A stretch of 64,000 bases of DNA from Bradyrhizobium arachidis (GTDB lineage: Bacteria > Pseudomonadota > Alphaproteobacteria > Rhizobiales > Xanthobacteraceae): positions 7,936,001-8,000,000 of the forward strand of contig NZ_CP030050.1 of assembly GCF_015291705.1 (NCBI RefSeq), read 5' to 3'. The notes under the pieces are model-generated. The model did no database searches and was not told where the DNA came from. It saw only the letters and a list, made by a program, of their open reading frames with translations. Made by a program: the position numbers and the translations under genes. Positions 10,560 through 18,475 of this stretch are shown here, piece after piece (positions within the stretch are counted from its first letter, which is position 1; the number at the start of each line of letters is the position of its first letter).

Positions 10560-10820
10560 ATGCGTCGCGTTCTCGCCCTCTGTGCCGTTGCCGGCATCGC
10601 CAGTTCCGTGTTCGCCGTGCCGGCGTCGGCGGCGGTCGGCTATTACGTGATCCGCTGGGACAACACCGGCATCTGCCAGGTCTGGAACGAGGACCTGAAG
10701 TACAAGCCGTTCCAGATTGGGGTGTCGACCTATAAGGTCGTCAGCAAGCCGCTCCCCACCTTCACTGATGCCTCCAATCTCCAGATCAAGCTGCGCGCCG
10801 AGCGCCGCTGCACGCTGTAA
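10560..10820 (+). CDS. Small secreted protein, IRW-TG-CQVW family (copy 1)
   Basis: 86 aa with a signal peptide (cleavage near ASAAVG) and AAGGAG before the ATG. The mature part, about 63 residues, opens with YYVIRWDNTGICQVWNE and ends in RRCTL, so the two Cys could form a disulfide. The gene at 11060 is a clear paralogue. No known function. Confidence 0.85.
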   Translation: MRRVLALCAVAGIASSVFAVPASAAVGYYVIRWDNTGICQVWNEDLKYKPFQIGVSTYKVVSKPLPTFTDASNLQIKLRAERRCTL

Positions 10821-10845
10821 GCCTCACGCGACGAATCGCGTTCGG

Positions 10846-10880
10846 AAGGGCGGATCGCTACGAGCGGTCCGCCCTTTTGC
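10846..10880 (+). terminator. Intrinsic terminator after the first IRW-TG gene
   Basis: Stem AAGGGCGGATCGCT / AGCGGTCCGCCCTT (one G-U pair), 3-nt loop, followed by TT and TTT after a GC. 25 bp past the stop. Confidence 0.8.
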
Positions 10881-11059
10881 TTTGCCGGCGCCCTCGCTTT
10901 TTCAGGCGAAATCAGGCGTTTCCCGCGGCCGCGCTTTGAACCTGCTTTGCGGATGGAACTACTCACATCTTGTCCGGGGCGCCTGCCTGAAAGCGTCCCG
11001 CGCCACCTCCTCCCGTCATTGTCGGGAGGCGCATCACATCTTTCATTTGAGGAGCTATC

Positions 11060-11311
11060 ATGCGTCGTATTTCCATGCTGTGCGCTGCCGCGGGTCTTGC
11101 CATCACGGCCTTCGCCGCCGCGAGCCCTGCCGAAGCCAGCTATCACCTGATCCGCTGGCAGGACACCGGCTTCTGCCAGATCTGGGACGAGAGCATCCCG
11201 ACCACGCCGTGGCCGGCCGGCTATCACCGCGCCAGCCAGACCGTGCCGACCTTCGTCGACGCGCTGATGCTGAAGGACCATGCGCTGAAGGCCGGTCACT
11301 GCAGCTGGTAA
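11060..11311 (+). CDS. Small secreted protein, IRW-TG-CQIW family (copy 2)
   Basis: 83 aa, signal peptide ending near AEASYH, with GAGGAG upstream. YHLIRWQDTGFCQIWDES aligns with the 10560 product. The Thr-Phe pair in VPTFVDA and the C-terminal Cys are also kept. Tandem duplication with separate promoters (about 180 bp and a terminator between). Confidence 0.85.
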   Translation: MRRISMLCAAAGLAITAFAAASPAEASYHLIRWQDTGFCQIWDESIPTTPWPAGYHRASQTVPTFVDALMLKDHALKAGHCSW

Positions 11312-11405
11312 GATCCGATCGGCGGACGACAAGGGCCGGGCAAGGATGCGATGCTAGCATCCTTGCCCGCTCGCGTTTCTATCCTTCGGCCTTCGGAGCA
11401 GAACG

Positions 11406-12041
11406 ATGCGCCCGACGACGACAGCAACGGTTCTCACAGCTTCGCTCCTGCTCGCGGCGGCCGCGCAAGCGCAGGCGCCGCAGGCCTTCCGGGTGATCTC
11501 GCCGATCTTCAGCCAGCTCGTCAGCTTCGCGATGCCCTCGCAATTCAACGTGGTGTTCGAGAACACCAAGGGCGGCCACTACATCCGCGAAGCCGTGCTC
11601 AAGGGCGAGACGCCCGAGCGCTGGACGCAGATGATCACAGTGACAGGCGAGAAGGGCATGACGCTGACGCCGGGTCACTCGCCCGAAGCATTCGCCGCCA
11701 CGATCGCCGGCGGCTTCAAATCCGCCTGCCCCGACAGCTTTGCGGTGCAGCCGCTCGGCGCCATGACATTCGGCGGCTTCGAGGCTTTCGCTGCGGTGAT
11801 CGGCTGCGGCCGCATCGACAGCGGCCCGACCCGCCACAGCGAGACCGCGCTGCTGATCACGCTGAAAGGCACGCGCGACTACTACACCATCCAGTGGGCC
11901 GAGCGCGGCCCCGAGACCGACGAGCCGCCGGTCAGGGACGAACGCTGGCAGACGCGCCTGAGCGATCTCGGCCCGATCGCGCTCTGCCCGATCGTGGCGG
12001 GGGAAGCCCCGCCCTATCCGAGCTGCGTGAACAAGAGCTGA
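11406..12041 (+). CDS. Secreted hypothetical protein
   Basis: 211 aa with a signal peptide (LLLAAAAQAQAP). The mature domain has a repeated mixed alpha/beta pattern with three Cys (SACPD, IGCGR, ALCPI) and a fourth near the C-terminus (PSCVNKS), consistent with disulfides in the periplasm. No family recognised. It follows the small secreted paralogues but has its own leader. Confidence 0.8.
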   Translation: MRPTTTATVLTASLLLAAAAQAQAPQAFRVISPIFSQLVSFAMPSQFNVVFENTKGGHYIREAVLKGETPERWTQMITVTGEKGMTLTPGHSPEAFAATIAGGFKSACPDSFAVQPLGAMTFGGFEAFAAVIGCGRIDSGPTRHSETALLITLKGTRDYYTIQWAERGPETDEPPVRDERWQTRLSDLGPIALCPIVAGEAPPYPSCVNKS

Positions 12042-12062
12042 GGCGGCCGCACGCTCGACTGC

Positions 12063-12153
12063 CGTAGGGTGGGCAAAGCGCAAGCGTGCCCACCACTTCC
12101 ATCCACCATCACGAAAGACGTGGGCACGGCGCGATGCGCCTTTGCCCACCCCA
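12063..12153. repeat. Palindromic repeat, CGTAGGGTGGGCAAAG family
   Basis: Left arm intact (CGTAGGGTGGGCAAAGCGC); the right arm reads GCCTTTGCCCACCCCAGG, so the last bases have drifted. Confidence 0.8.
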
Positions 12154-12173
12154 GGAGATCTCGCTTGGAGCGC

Positions 12174-12659
12174 TCACGCGTCCTTGTGCGCGCCGGGATG
12201 GATCAGGATGTCGCGCGCGGCGGCGAGGTCGATGAAGGCCTCGGTGCTGCCGCCCTGGTCGGGATGCATGCCCTTGGCGGCGCGGCGATAGGCCTGGTTG
12301 ATGTCCTCGCAGGTGAGCTGCACCGCGAGCGGCAGGCCGAGCATCTTGCGGGCACGATCCTCGCTGGAGAGTTTTTTCGGCGCGGCGTTGCGGCGGCCGA
12401 AGCGCGGCGCGGCGAGGTCATGGACGACATCGAGGACCACAGCGAGGCGGCGCTGGGCCGCCAGCGTGACGCTGTGATCGTCATTGTCCACGGCCTGGCG
12501 CAGCACCGGAAGCGCCTGCTCGGCGGCCTGCCGCAGCATCGGTTCGGTGCTCATCCGCGCGATCTCGGCGACGAGCCGGCCCGCCTCGGCGAAGTCGGCC
12601 GACTGTGCCGAGCGCAGGCGTTCGAGAGCGAGTTTCCAGGAGTCCAGCCGTTCCATCAT
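12174..12659 (-). CDS. J-domain (DnaJ-like) protein
   Basis: 161 aa. The N-terminal two thirds is helical without a known motif. The C-terminal 60 residues form a J domain with AYRRAAKGMHPDQGGS (HPD motif that stimulates DnaK ATPase) and the helix IV region. The J domain at the C-terminus, rather than the N-terminus, is typical of a rhizobial co-chaperone subgroup. Start: ATG 12659 (MERLDSWK, or the next ATG at 12656); a TTG at 12677 is also possible. Confidence 0.85.
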   Translation of the reverse strand: MMERLDSWKLALERLRSAQSADFAEAGRLVAEIARMSTEPMLRQAAEQALPVLRQAVDNDDHSVTLAAQRRLAVVLDVVHDLAAPRFGRRNAAPKKLSSEDRARKMLGLPLAVQLTCEDINQAYRRAAKGMHPDQGGSTEAFIDLAAARDILIHPGAHKDA

Positions 12660-12770
12660 GCGCGCAACGTTTAGCAATGAAGATCAGTATGCCAAGGCCG
12701 CCGTTTCCGACCCCTTAATTTCGAGTTAGCCTTTCGTGAAACTTCGAAAAGAAATCGGGAGGAAATTGTC

Positions 12771-13538
12771 ATGGCATTGCTCGCAAACCACATCGCCGTC
12801 GTCACGGGCGCCGGCTCCGGCATCGGCCGGGCGATCGCGGCCGGCTACGCCCGCGAGGGCGCGCAGGTGGTTCTGCTCGACGTCAATTCCGACACGGTCG
12901 CTGAAGCCGCCCAGGAGATCCGCAAGGCCGGCGGCAAGGCCGAGAGCTTTGCGCTCGACGTGACCCGGCGCGAGGACTGCTTTGCGCTGGCGAAGCAAGT
13001 GGCCGACAAGGTCGGACAGGTCTCGATCCTCGTCAACAATGCCGGCATCACCCGCCGCAACGCCTTCACCGCCGAGACGGAGACGGTGGCGAAGGACTGG
13101 AACGACATCATCTCGCTCAACCTCAACGGCGTCTTCAACATGACGCAGGCCTTCCTTAGCCCCCTGCGCGCGAGCAAAGGCCGCATCGTCAATATCGGCT
13201 CGATCCAGTCCTTCGTGCATCTGCGCACGCCGAGCTCGGCGGCGTACACCACCTCGAAGCATGGCGTGCTCGGCTTCACCAAGGCGCTCGCAGTCGAGCT
13301 CGGCAAGGAAGGCGTGCGCGTCAACGCGATCGGGCCCGGCTTCATCGAAACCAACATCAACGCCAATGTACGCGCGACCAAGCCGGCGCTGGTGCAGGCC
13401 TTCGTCGATCACACCCCGCTCGCGCGCACCGGCAAGCCCGAGGACATCGTCGGCCCCGCGATCTTCCTCGCCTCAGATCTGTCGGCCTACGTCACCGGCA
13501 CGATCGTGATGGTGGACGGCGGGTATCGCACGGTGTGA
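12771..13538 (+). CDS. SDR-family oxidoreductase (3-ketoacyl reductase-like)
   Basis: 255 aa. TGAGSGIG cofactor loop, LLDVNSD (acid after beta-2), LVNNAGITRR, catalytic Ser and YTTSK, and the FabG-like end LSAYVTGTIVMVDGGYRTV. GGAGG precedes the ATG. Many SDRs of this class act on sugars or hydroxyacids; the substrate is unknown. Confidence 0.93.
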   Translation: MALLANHIAVVTGAGSGIGRAIAAGYAREGAQVVLLDVNSDTVAEAAQEIRKAGGKAESFALDVTRREDCFALAKQVADKVGQVSILVNNAGITRRNAFTAETETVAKDWNDIISLNLNGVFNMTQAFLSPLRASKGRIVNIGSIQSFVHLRTPSSAAYTTSKHGVLGFTKALAVELGKEGVRVNAIGPGFIETNINANVRATKPALVQAFVDHTPLARTGKPEDIVGPAIFLASDLSAYVTGTIVMVDGGYRTV

Positions 13539-13565
13539 GGCGCGACGCTCCATCCACTTGCTCGT

Positions 13566-13659
13566 GTCATCGCCCGCGCAGGCGGGCGATCCAGTACGCC
13601 GCGGCCCCTCGTGGGACGCGTCTCGGAATACTGGATGCCCCGCCTTCGCGGGGCATGAC
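13566..13659. repeat. Palindromic repeat, GTCATCGCCCG family
   Basis: GTCATCGCCCGCGCAGGCGG ... CCAGTACGCCG ... ATACTGGATGCCCCG ... CGGGGCATGAC. Same family as 1694. Confidence 0.85.
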
Positions 13660-13753
13660 AGTGAACATGTCGCACGAGATCGTCCCGCATCACTATGCAT
13701 CTCGTGCCAATCGCGGCCGCATCGCGGCATTCCTGAGGTCATCTGGTGCCATC

Positions 13754-13784
13754 GGGTTTGGTTAACGTTTCATTAACCAAACCC
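13754..13784. promoter_or_regulatory. Perfect 12-bp palindrome holding a CtrA-type TTAA-N7-TTAA box
   Basis: Arms GGGTTTGGTTAA and TTAACCAAACCC with a 7-nt spacer. The core is TTAA (13762-13765), 7 nt, TTAAC (13773-13777), an exact match to the alphaproteobacterial CtrA consensus. It sits 85 bp before the HTH gene start, in an otherwise ordinary GC-rich leader. Confidence 0.65.
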
Positions 13785-13868
13785 GCCCACCGTGGTTCTA
13801 CGGCTTGGGGGTCGTTTGTTCTCGATCCGCTTCCAGCGAAGGAAGCGGGCGTTGATCGGGGTGTGTTG

Positions 13869-14114
13869 ATGACCACTGTTCATGTCGCGGCGCCGCAGGA
13901 CGCACAATTCCTCGCTCCCAACCAGATCGTTCCGCTGCTGATCGGCGCGACCGTCGACGAGGTCGAGCGCGAGCTCGTGCTTCAGACGCTCGCGCGCTGC
14001 GACGGCAATCGCACGCGCGCGGCGCGTGTGCTCGGCCTGTCGGTGCGCACGTTGCGCAACAAGATCAGGATCTATGCGGCGTCCGGCATCGAGGTGCCCG
14101 CGTATCACGATTAG
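13869..14114 (+). CDS. Fis-type HTH protein resembling the C-terminus of FlbD
   Basis: 81 aa. The C-terminal half, CDGNRTRAARVLGLSVRTLRNKI, is the Fis-like helix-turn-helix found at the end of FlbD/NtrC-type sigma54 activators. No receiver or AAA+ domain is present, so it cannot itself activate sigma54 polymerase. Preceded by a CtrA-type box, it may be a small flagellar or cell-cycle regulator. Start ATG 13869; a longer form from 13746 would overlap the palindrome. Its stop overlaps the stop of the convergent gene at 14111. Confidence 0.8.
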   Translation: MTTVHVAAPQDAQFLAPNQIVPLLIGATVDEVERELVLQTLARCDGNRTRAARVLGLSVRTLRNKIRIYAASGIEVPAYHD

Positions 14115-14356
14115 TGCGCGCGCGGCCATGCGAGGCGGATCATTCCGCCGCCGAGAACCGCAAGCGCGATGACGGAGACCGCGGCCGCGATCAGCTCGAT
14201 GGCGCGGAGCACGAAGGCCGTCATGACGGCCCATGACGATTGCGGCTCCTCGGCAAAGGCGATCGGCACGACGTCGGGCACCAGCAGATAGGCAAGGCCG
14301 AGCGCCGCCGCAAAGGTCGCGGTGGACAGGCAGAATATCTTCCAGGCTGCGCGCAT
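14111..14356 (-). CDS. Small two-TM membrane protein
   Basis: 81 aa, GAGGAG before ATG 14356. Hydrophobic helices near residues 7-27 and 46-72 with a short loop between; ends RLAWPRAH. Convergent with the HTH gene with overlapping stops. No family known. Confidence 0.7.
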   Translation of the reverse strand: MRAAWKIFCLSTATFAAALGLAYLLVPDVVPIAFAEEPQSSWAVMTAFVLRAIELIAAAVSVIALAVLGGGMIRLAWPRAH

Positions 14357-14514
14357 CGGCTGCTCCTCGCGAGCTTGTCTCCGCGTGCCATTCAATGGCA
14401 CGGCATCCCATGGCGCCGATTGATGTTGATCAAGCCCGCTGCGAGGCGCGGGCGGAATTGCTGCTGTCGTCAAACGCCGCTAAGTAGCTTGCTTCCGCAG
14501 AGGGGAGTAGTGGC

Positions 14515-15018
14515 GTGGCAGACGAACAGGGCCGGCAAGGACGACAGGGGCCTCAGGGCCGGCAGGGCGAGCCGGGACGGCCGGGACCGCAGGGTCACCC
14601 GGGCAAGCGGGGGCCGGACGGCGCGCGCGGCAAGCCGGGGCCTCAGGGCAAGCCTGGCCTGGCCGGAAAGGCCGGACCGCAGGGCAAGCCCGGCCTGCCA
14701 GGCAAGGCCGGCGACGCCGGTGCGGTCGGACCGCAAGGGCCGGCGGGGCCACAGGGCGAGCGCGGCGAGGCCGGACCGCCCGGCCAGCTGCCGTCGATCG
14801 AGCAGGTGCTGCCGTGGCTGGATCAGTTGTTCGACGCCTGGGACGAGCGCCGCCGCCAGCGCGAGCGCGAAGCCGCCGAGCGGGAAGCGCAGGAGGCGGC
14901 CGAGCGCGCCGCGCTGGAAGCGGCCGTGCAGGAGACTGACGTGACGCACGGCGAGGACGATGACGACGATGACGACGATCACAAGAAAAAGAAGAAAAAG
15001 AAGAAGCACGGCCACTAA
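14515..15018 (+). CDS. Collagen-like Gly-X-Y repeat protein with Asp8/Lys8 tail
   Basis: 167 aa from GTG 14515, with GAGGGG upstream. Residues 6-89 are 28 uninterrupted Gly-X-Y triplets (GPQ, GKP, GEP, GPP types), as in bacterial collagen-like proteins that form triple helices. Residues about 94-110 form an amphipathic segment ([15 protein letters not shown]), followed by a charged coiled coil rich in Arg/Glu/Ala, then eight Asp, His, eight Lys and HGH. No signal peptide or TM helix is seen, so it is probably cytoplasmic or surface-bound through an unconventional route. Function unknown. Confidence 0.88.
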   Translation: MADEQGRQGRQGPQGRQGEPGRPGPQGHPGKRGPDGARGKPGPQGKPGLAGKAGPQGKPGLPGKAGDAGAVGPQGPAGPQGERGEAGPPGQLPSIEQVLPWLDQLFDAWDERRRQREREAAEREAQEAAERAALEAAVQETDVTHGEDDDDDDDDHKKKKKKKKHGH

Positions 15019-15033
15019 GACCGGCGGGCGAAT

Positions 15034-15249
15034 CTAGTCCGTCCGATCCTCACGTCGCGACAGCATGCCCATGCGCTCGAACTGCCAGCGCATGGCCCGG
15101 TACCAGAGATAGCCGACCGCCGCGCCGCACAAAGCGAGGATGACGACGTTCGCGCTCGAGAACGAGCCGCTCCACCACATCATCCACGCGGTCCACAGCA
15201 GCGTGAAGATGATGGCACCTGCTTTCAGCGGAAGAAGGGGGCGGCTCAT
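15034..15249 (-). CDS. Small two-TM membrane protein
   Basis: 71 aa from ATG 15249, with GGAG upstream. Two hydrophobic segments (LKAGAIIFTLLWTAWMMWW and VVILALCGAAVGYLWY) and a basic C-terminus. No family recognised; convergent with the collagen-like gene. Confidence 0.7.
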   Translation of the reverse strand: MSRPLLPLKAGAIIFTLLWTAWMMWWSGSFSSANVVILALCGAAVGYLWYRAMRWQFERMGMLSRREDRTD

Positions 15250-15333
15250 GATCGTGCTCCGGGCTGTCAAAACCCCGGCAGACATCGTCGCAGCTTGAGG
15301 CGCCTCCGACCGTGAGCCAGATCACGGAACGGC

Positions 15334-15600
15334 TCAGCCGAAGCGCAGCCGCGAGCGCTCCTTCGCCCTCTCCGCCTCGATCTCGCGGTCGCGCGCCGGC
15401 GCATGGGTATGCAGCGAGGCCAGGAGTTTTCGCGCGGCTTCCGAGACCTCCGCCACCGCGCGCTCGAACACCTCCTCATTGGCCTGCGAGGGCTTGTTGA
15501 AGCCGGACAATTTGCGCACGAACTGGAGCGCGCTGGCATGGATCTCGTCCTCCGTCGCCGGTGGCTCGAAGTTGAACAGCGTCTTGATGTTGCGGCACAT
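15334..15600 (-). CDS. DUF2277-family protein
   Basis: 88 aa. The MCRNIKTLFNFEPPAT start and LQFVRKLSGFNKPS segment are hallmarks of the DUF2277 family, small cytoplasmic proteins of unknown role with invariant CRNI and LFNFEP. GGGAGAG precedes the ATG at 15600. Convergent-side neighbour of the alpha/beta hydrolase. Confidence 0.9.
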   Translation of the reverse strand: MCRNIKTLFNFEPPATEDEIHASALQFVRKLSGFNKPSQANEEVFERAVAEVSEAARKLLASLHTHAPARDREIEAERAKERSRLRFG

Positions 15601-15725
15601 ACAATCTCTCCCGGGGTTTCCATAAGGACGATCGGCGGAAACGAAATCCTACATCGTCAAGCGCAGTTCTGCTAAGTTCCGCAGCAATGCGGCCGCCGAT
15701 GACGAGCCGCCACGGGGAGAGAAAC

Positions 15726-16787
15726 ATGAAGGCGTCTTCGGCCGCGCTGTCGGCTATCCTGCTGTCGATTTCAACGTCGGTCATGGCCGCCGATTATCCA
15801 GCGCCGAAGCAGGGCGACTGGATCGCCAGGGATTTCAAGTTCCACACCGGCGAGACGATGCCGGAGCTGAAGCTGCACTACACCACGGTCGGTGAGCCCA
15901 GCGGCCAGCCAGTGCTGGTACTGCACGGCTCGGGCGGATCAGCGGCGAGCATGCTGACGCCTGCTTTTGCCGGCGAACTGTTCGGCCCAGGCCAGCCGCT
16001 CGACGCCGCCAAATACTACATCATCATTCCCGACGGCATCGGCCACGGCAAATCGTCAAAGCCGTCCGACGGCATGAAGACGGGCTTTCCGAAATACGAT
16101 TACGACGACATGGTCGAGGCGCAGTATCGCCTCGTGACCGAAGGGCTCGGCGTCAAGCATCTGCGGCTCGTCATCGGCAATTCGATGGGCGGCATGCACA
16201 CCTGGCTGTGGGGCGAGAAATATCCCAAGACGATGGATGCGCTGATCCCGATGGCCTCGCAGCCGACCGAGATGGCCTCGCGCAACTGGATGATGCGACG
16301 GATCATGCTCGACACCATCCGCAACGATCCCGACTACAACGGCGGCAACTACACCAGTCAGCCGCGCATGATGAAATACGCCATCACCGCCTACGGCATC
16401 GCCAGCATCGGCGGCACGCTCGCCTATCAGCAACAGGCGCCGACCGCGGCCAAGGCCGACAAGATCGTCGACGACCGCCTGGCCACGCCGATCACGGCGG
16501 ATGCCAACGACTTCGTCTACCAGTGGGAAGCCTCGCACGACTACAATGCCGGCGAGAAGCTGGAGGCGATCGAGGCCTCGCTGCTGCTGATCAACTCCGC
16601 CGACGACGAGCGCAACCCGCCCGAGACCGGCATTACGGACGCTGCGATGAAGCGCGTCAAGAACGGAAAGCAGTATCTCATTCCCGCGAGCACGGAGACG
16701 CGCGGCCACGGCACCACGGGCAGCGCAAAATTCTACAGCGAGCAGATCAAGCAATTGCTGCAAACCGCGCCGCAGCGGACGATGTGA
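15726..16787 (+). CDS. Secreted alpha/beta-fold hydrolase (homoserine O-acetyltransferase-like)
   Basis: 353 aa with a signal peptide (cleavage near VMAADYP). The oxyanion region is LHGSGGSAASML, the nucleophile elbow GNSMGGMHTWLWG, and the catalytic His is in TRGHGTTGS. The topology follows the MetX-like/hydrolase branch of the superfamily, but the export signal argues against methionine synthesis. Start ATG 15726 with GGGGAGAG; an earlier in-frame ATG (15687) lacks an RBS. Confidence 0.9.
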   Translation: MKASSAALSAILLSISTSVMAADYPAPKQGDWIARDFKFHTGETMPELKLHYTTVGEPSGQPVLVLHGSGGSAASMLTPAFAGELFGPGQPLDAAKYYIIIPDGIGHGKSSKPSDGMKTGFPKYDYDDMVEAQYRLVTEGLGVKHLRLVIGNSMGGMHTWLWGEKYPKTMDALIPMASQPTEMASRNWMMRRIMLDTIRNDPDYNGGNYTSQPRMMKYAITAYGIASIGGTLAYQQQAPTAAKADKIVDDRLATPITADANDFVYQWEASHDYNAGEKLEAIEASLLLINSADDERNPPETGITDAAMKRVKNGKQYLIPASTETRGHGTTGSAKFYSEQIKQLLQTAPQRTM

Positions 16788-16805
16788 GACGAGCAGCTGG
16801 ACAGC

Positions 16806-17147
16806 ATGTCGAAGGCTCGCTTTCGCAAGGCTGCACTGGCGCTCCCCGGCGTCATCGAGGGCGCACATCACGGCCACGCCGACTTTCGTGCCGGCAAGCG
16901 CGTGTTCGCGACCCTGGGCTACCCCGATGACACATGGGGTATGGTGAAGCTCACGCCGGACCAGCAGGCCGTGCTCGTCGACGCAGAGCCGGAGATGTTT
17001 CGTCCGGTGCCCGGCGCCTGGGGCAAGAGCGGCAGCACGAATGTGAAACTGGCGAAGATCGATCCGGTGACGCTGCGAAGCGCGCTCGAGATGGCCTGGC
17101 GCAATGTTGCGCCGAAATCGCTGCTCGCATCGCTCGAGACGCGATAG
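16806..17147 (+). CDS. MmcQ/YjbR-family protein
   Basis: 113 aa. The MmcQ/YjbR (CyaY-like fold) pattern includes ALPGVIEGAHHGHADFRAGKRVFATLG, KLTPDQQ and VPGAWGKSGSTNVKL. Annotated in general as DNA-binding, although the molecular role is not settled. It starts 18 bp after the hydrolase stop and is probably cotranscribed. Confidence 0.88.
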   Translation: MSKARFRKAALALPGVIEGAHHGHADFRAGKRVFATLGYPDDTWGMVKLTPDQQAVLVDAEPEMFRPVPGAWGKSGSTNVKLAKIDPVTLRSALEMAWRNVAPKSLLASLETR

Positions 17148-17274
17148 CGAACATCATATCGCAACGCATCATGTGCGCCGCCTCTCGCGCCGCATATTAT
17201 TTGAGCATGCAATGCGCTGACAGCTCGGGCTTAATCGCATCAACGATACGAATCGAAACGCGACGGAGGATCGC

Positions 17275-17619
17275 ATGCACAGGCTCACGCTGTGCGTTTG
17301 GCTGGCCGCGACGACGAGCACCGCCTTTGCGTTCGATAACGGTCAGTACGATCACGTCCCGCCCGACATCCGCGCCTGGTTCAAGAGCGTGATTGCGCCG
17401 AACGGCGTGCCGTGCTGCGACATCTCGGATGGCCATCGCACCGACTACGATGTGCGCGGCGGCGCCTATTGGGTGCCGATCGAAGGACATTGGATGGAGG
17501 TGCCCGAGCGCGCCGTCATCCGCGATCGCGGCAATCCGGTTGGACAAGCCGTGGTGTGGTACGTCCATCACCGCGGCGCTATCATCATCAGCTGCTTCGT
17601 GCCGGCGGATGCGGTCTAA
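17275..17619 (+). CDS. Secreted hypothetical protein
   Basis: 114 aa. Signal peptide residues 1-20 (TSTAFAF). The mature part has GVPCCDISDGHRTDYDVRGGAYWVPIEGHW and ends WYVHHRGAIIISCFVPADAV. The CC pair plus one later Cys could coordinate metal or form disulfides. The pattern recurs in rhizobial secreted proteins that I cannot name. Confidence 0.82.
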   Translation: MHRLTLCVWLAATTSTAFAFDNGQYDHVPPDIRAWFKSVIAPNGVPCCDISDGHRTDYDVRGGAYWVPIEGHWMEVPERAVIRDRGNPVGQAVVWYVHHRGAIIISCFVPADAV

Positions 17620-17695
17620 TGCCTCGTGGTATTTCCATTGGCCGGAGGCGGCGCGATCGGCTAGTTTGACGCCAAGCTGATGTGGAGGCACGCCG

Positions 17696-18298
17696 TTGAC
17701 CGATCTTTGCGCCGAAGACCTCGCCACCATCTATGCCAAGCCGAGCCCGCGCGTGATCGCGAAGGCGCGTCCCGCGATCGATGCGCATGCGAAAAAGTTC
17801 ATCGAGATGTCGCCGTTCTGCGTGTTGGCAACGTCGGGCGCTGACGGCAGCGTCGATGCCTCGCCGCGCGGCGGCAGCGTCGGCTTCGTCCACGTCGCCG
17901 GGCCCAATCAATTGCTGATGCCCGATCGCTCCGGCAACAACCGGATCGACAGCTTTCGCAACGTCGTCGAAGGCTCGGGTTTCGTGCACCTGTTGTTCTT
18001 CGTGCCCGGAATCGACGAGACGCTGCGCGTCGGCGGCCGCGGCACGCTGTCGGCCGATCCGGATCTGCTCGCATCCATGGTGGAATTCGGCAAGCCGCCG
18101 CGCGCGGTGCTGAACGTTGCGGTCAGCGAAGTCTACTTCCACTGCGGCAAGGCGCTGATGCGCTCAAAGCTGTGGTCGCCGGAGAAGGTGCAGCGCTCGG
18201 TGATGCCGAGCATCGGCGAGGTCATTCACGACCAGACCGGCCTCGGCGAACCGGAGAGCCAGGAGATCGTGGAAGCGCGCTACAAGACGCAGTTGTAG
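17696..18298 (+). CDS. FMN-binding PPOX-fold protein (MSMEG_1061-like)
   Basis: 200 aa pyridoxamine-phosphate-oxidase-like split barrel. FCVLATSGADGSVDASPRGG, LLMPDRSGNNRIDSFRNV and RVGGRGTLSADPDLL are typical of the MSMEG_1061/COG3576 branch, likely an F420- or FMN-dependent reductase or flavin scavenger. The start is TTG at 17696, supported by GGAGG 9 nt before it and by the absence of an in-frame ATG nearby. Confidence 0.88.
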   Translation: MTDLCAEDLATIYAKPSPRVIAKARPAIDAHAKKFIEMSPFCVLATSGADGSVDASPRGGSVGFVHVAGPNQLLMPDRSGNNRIDSFRNVVEGSGFVHLLFFVPGIDETLRVGGRGTLSADPDLLASMVEFGKPPRAVLNVAVSEVYFHCGKALMRSKLWSPEKVQRSVMPSIGEVIHDQTGLGEPESQEIVEARYKTQL

Positions 18299-18318
18299 GC
18301 GGCCGCCGCAATCACGGT

Positions 18319-18448
18319 GTCGTCCCGGACAAGCGAAGCGCGATCCGGGACCCATAACCACAGGGAGTGGTTTGGCGAAGACTCGTGGTGACCTGCTCGC
18401 GCCACACTACTCCCTGTGGTTATGGGTCCCTGCTTTCGCAGGGACGAC
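18319..18448. repeat. Palindromic repeat, GTCGTCCC / GGGACGAC family
   Basis: Shows the outer GTCGTCCCGG / CAGGGACGAC arms and a perfect inner pair CATAACCACAGGGAGT / CTCCCTGTGGTTATG. Confidence 0.85.
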
Positions 18449-18475
18449 ATCGGAGTGTGTGGTAGACGCCGGAGC

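Noticed and set aside
14470..15015. Antisense frame over the collagen-like gene, also repeat-rich
   Set aside because: A by-product of the regular GGN triplets; lacks a plausible start and the plus-strand protein fits collagen-like and coiled-coil patterns.
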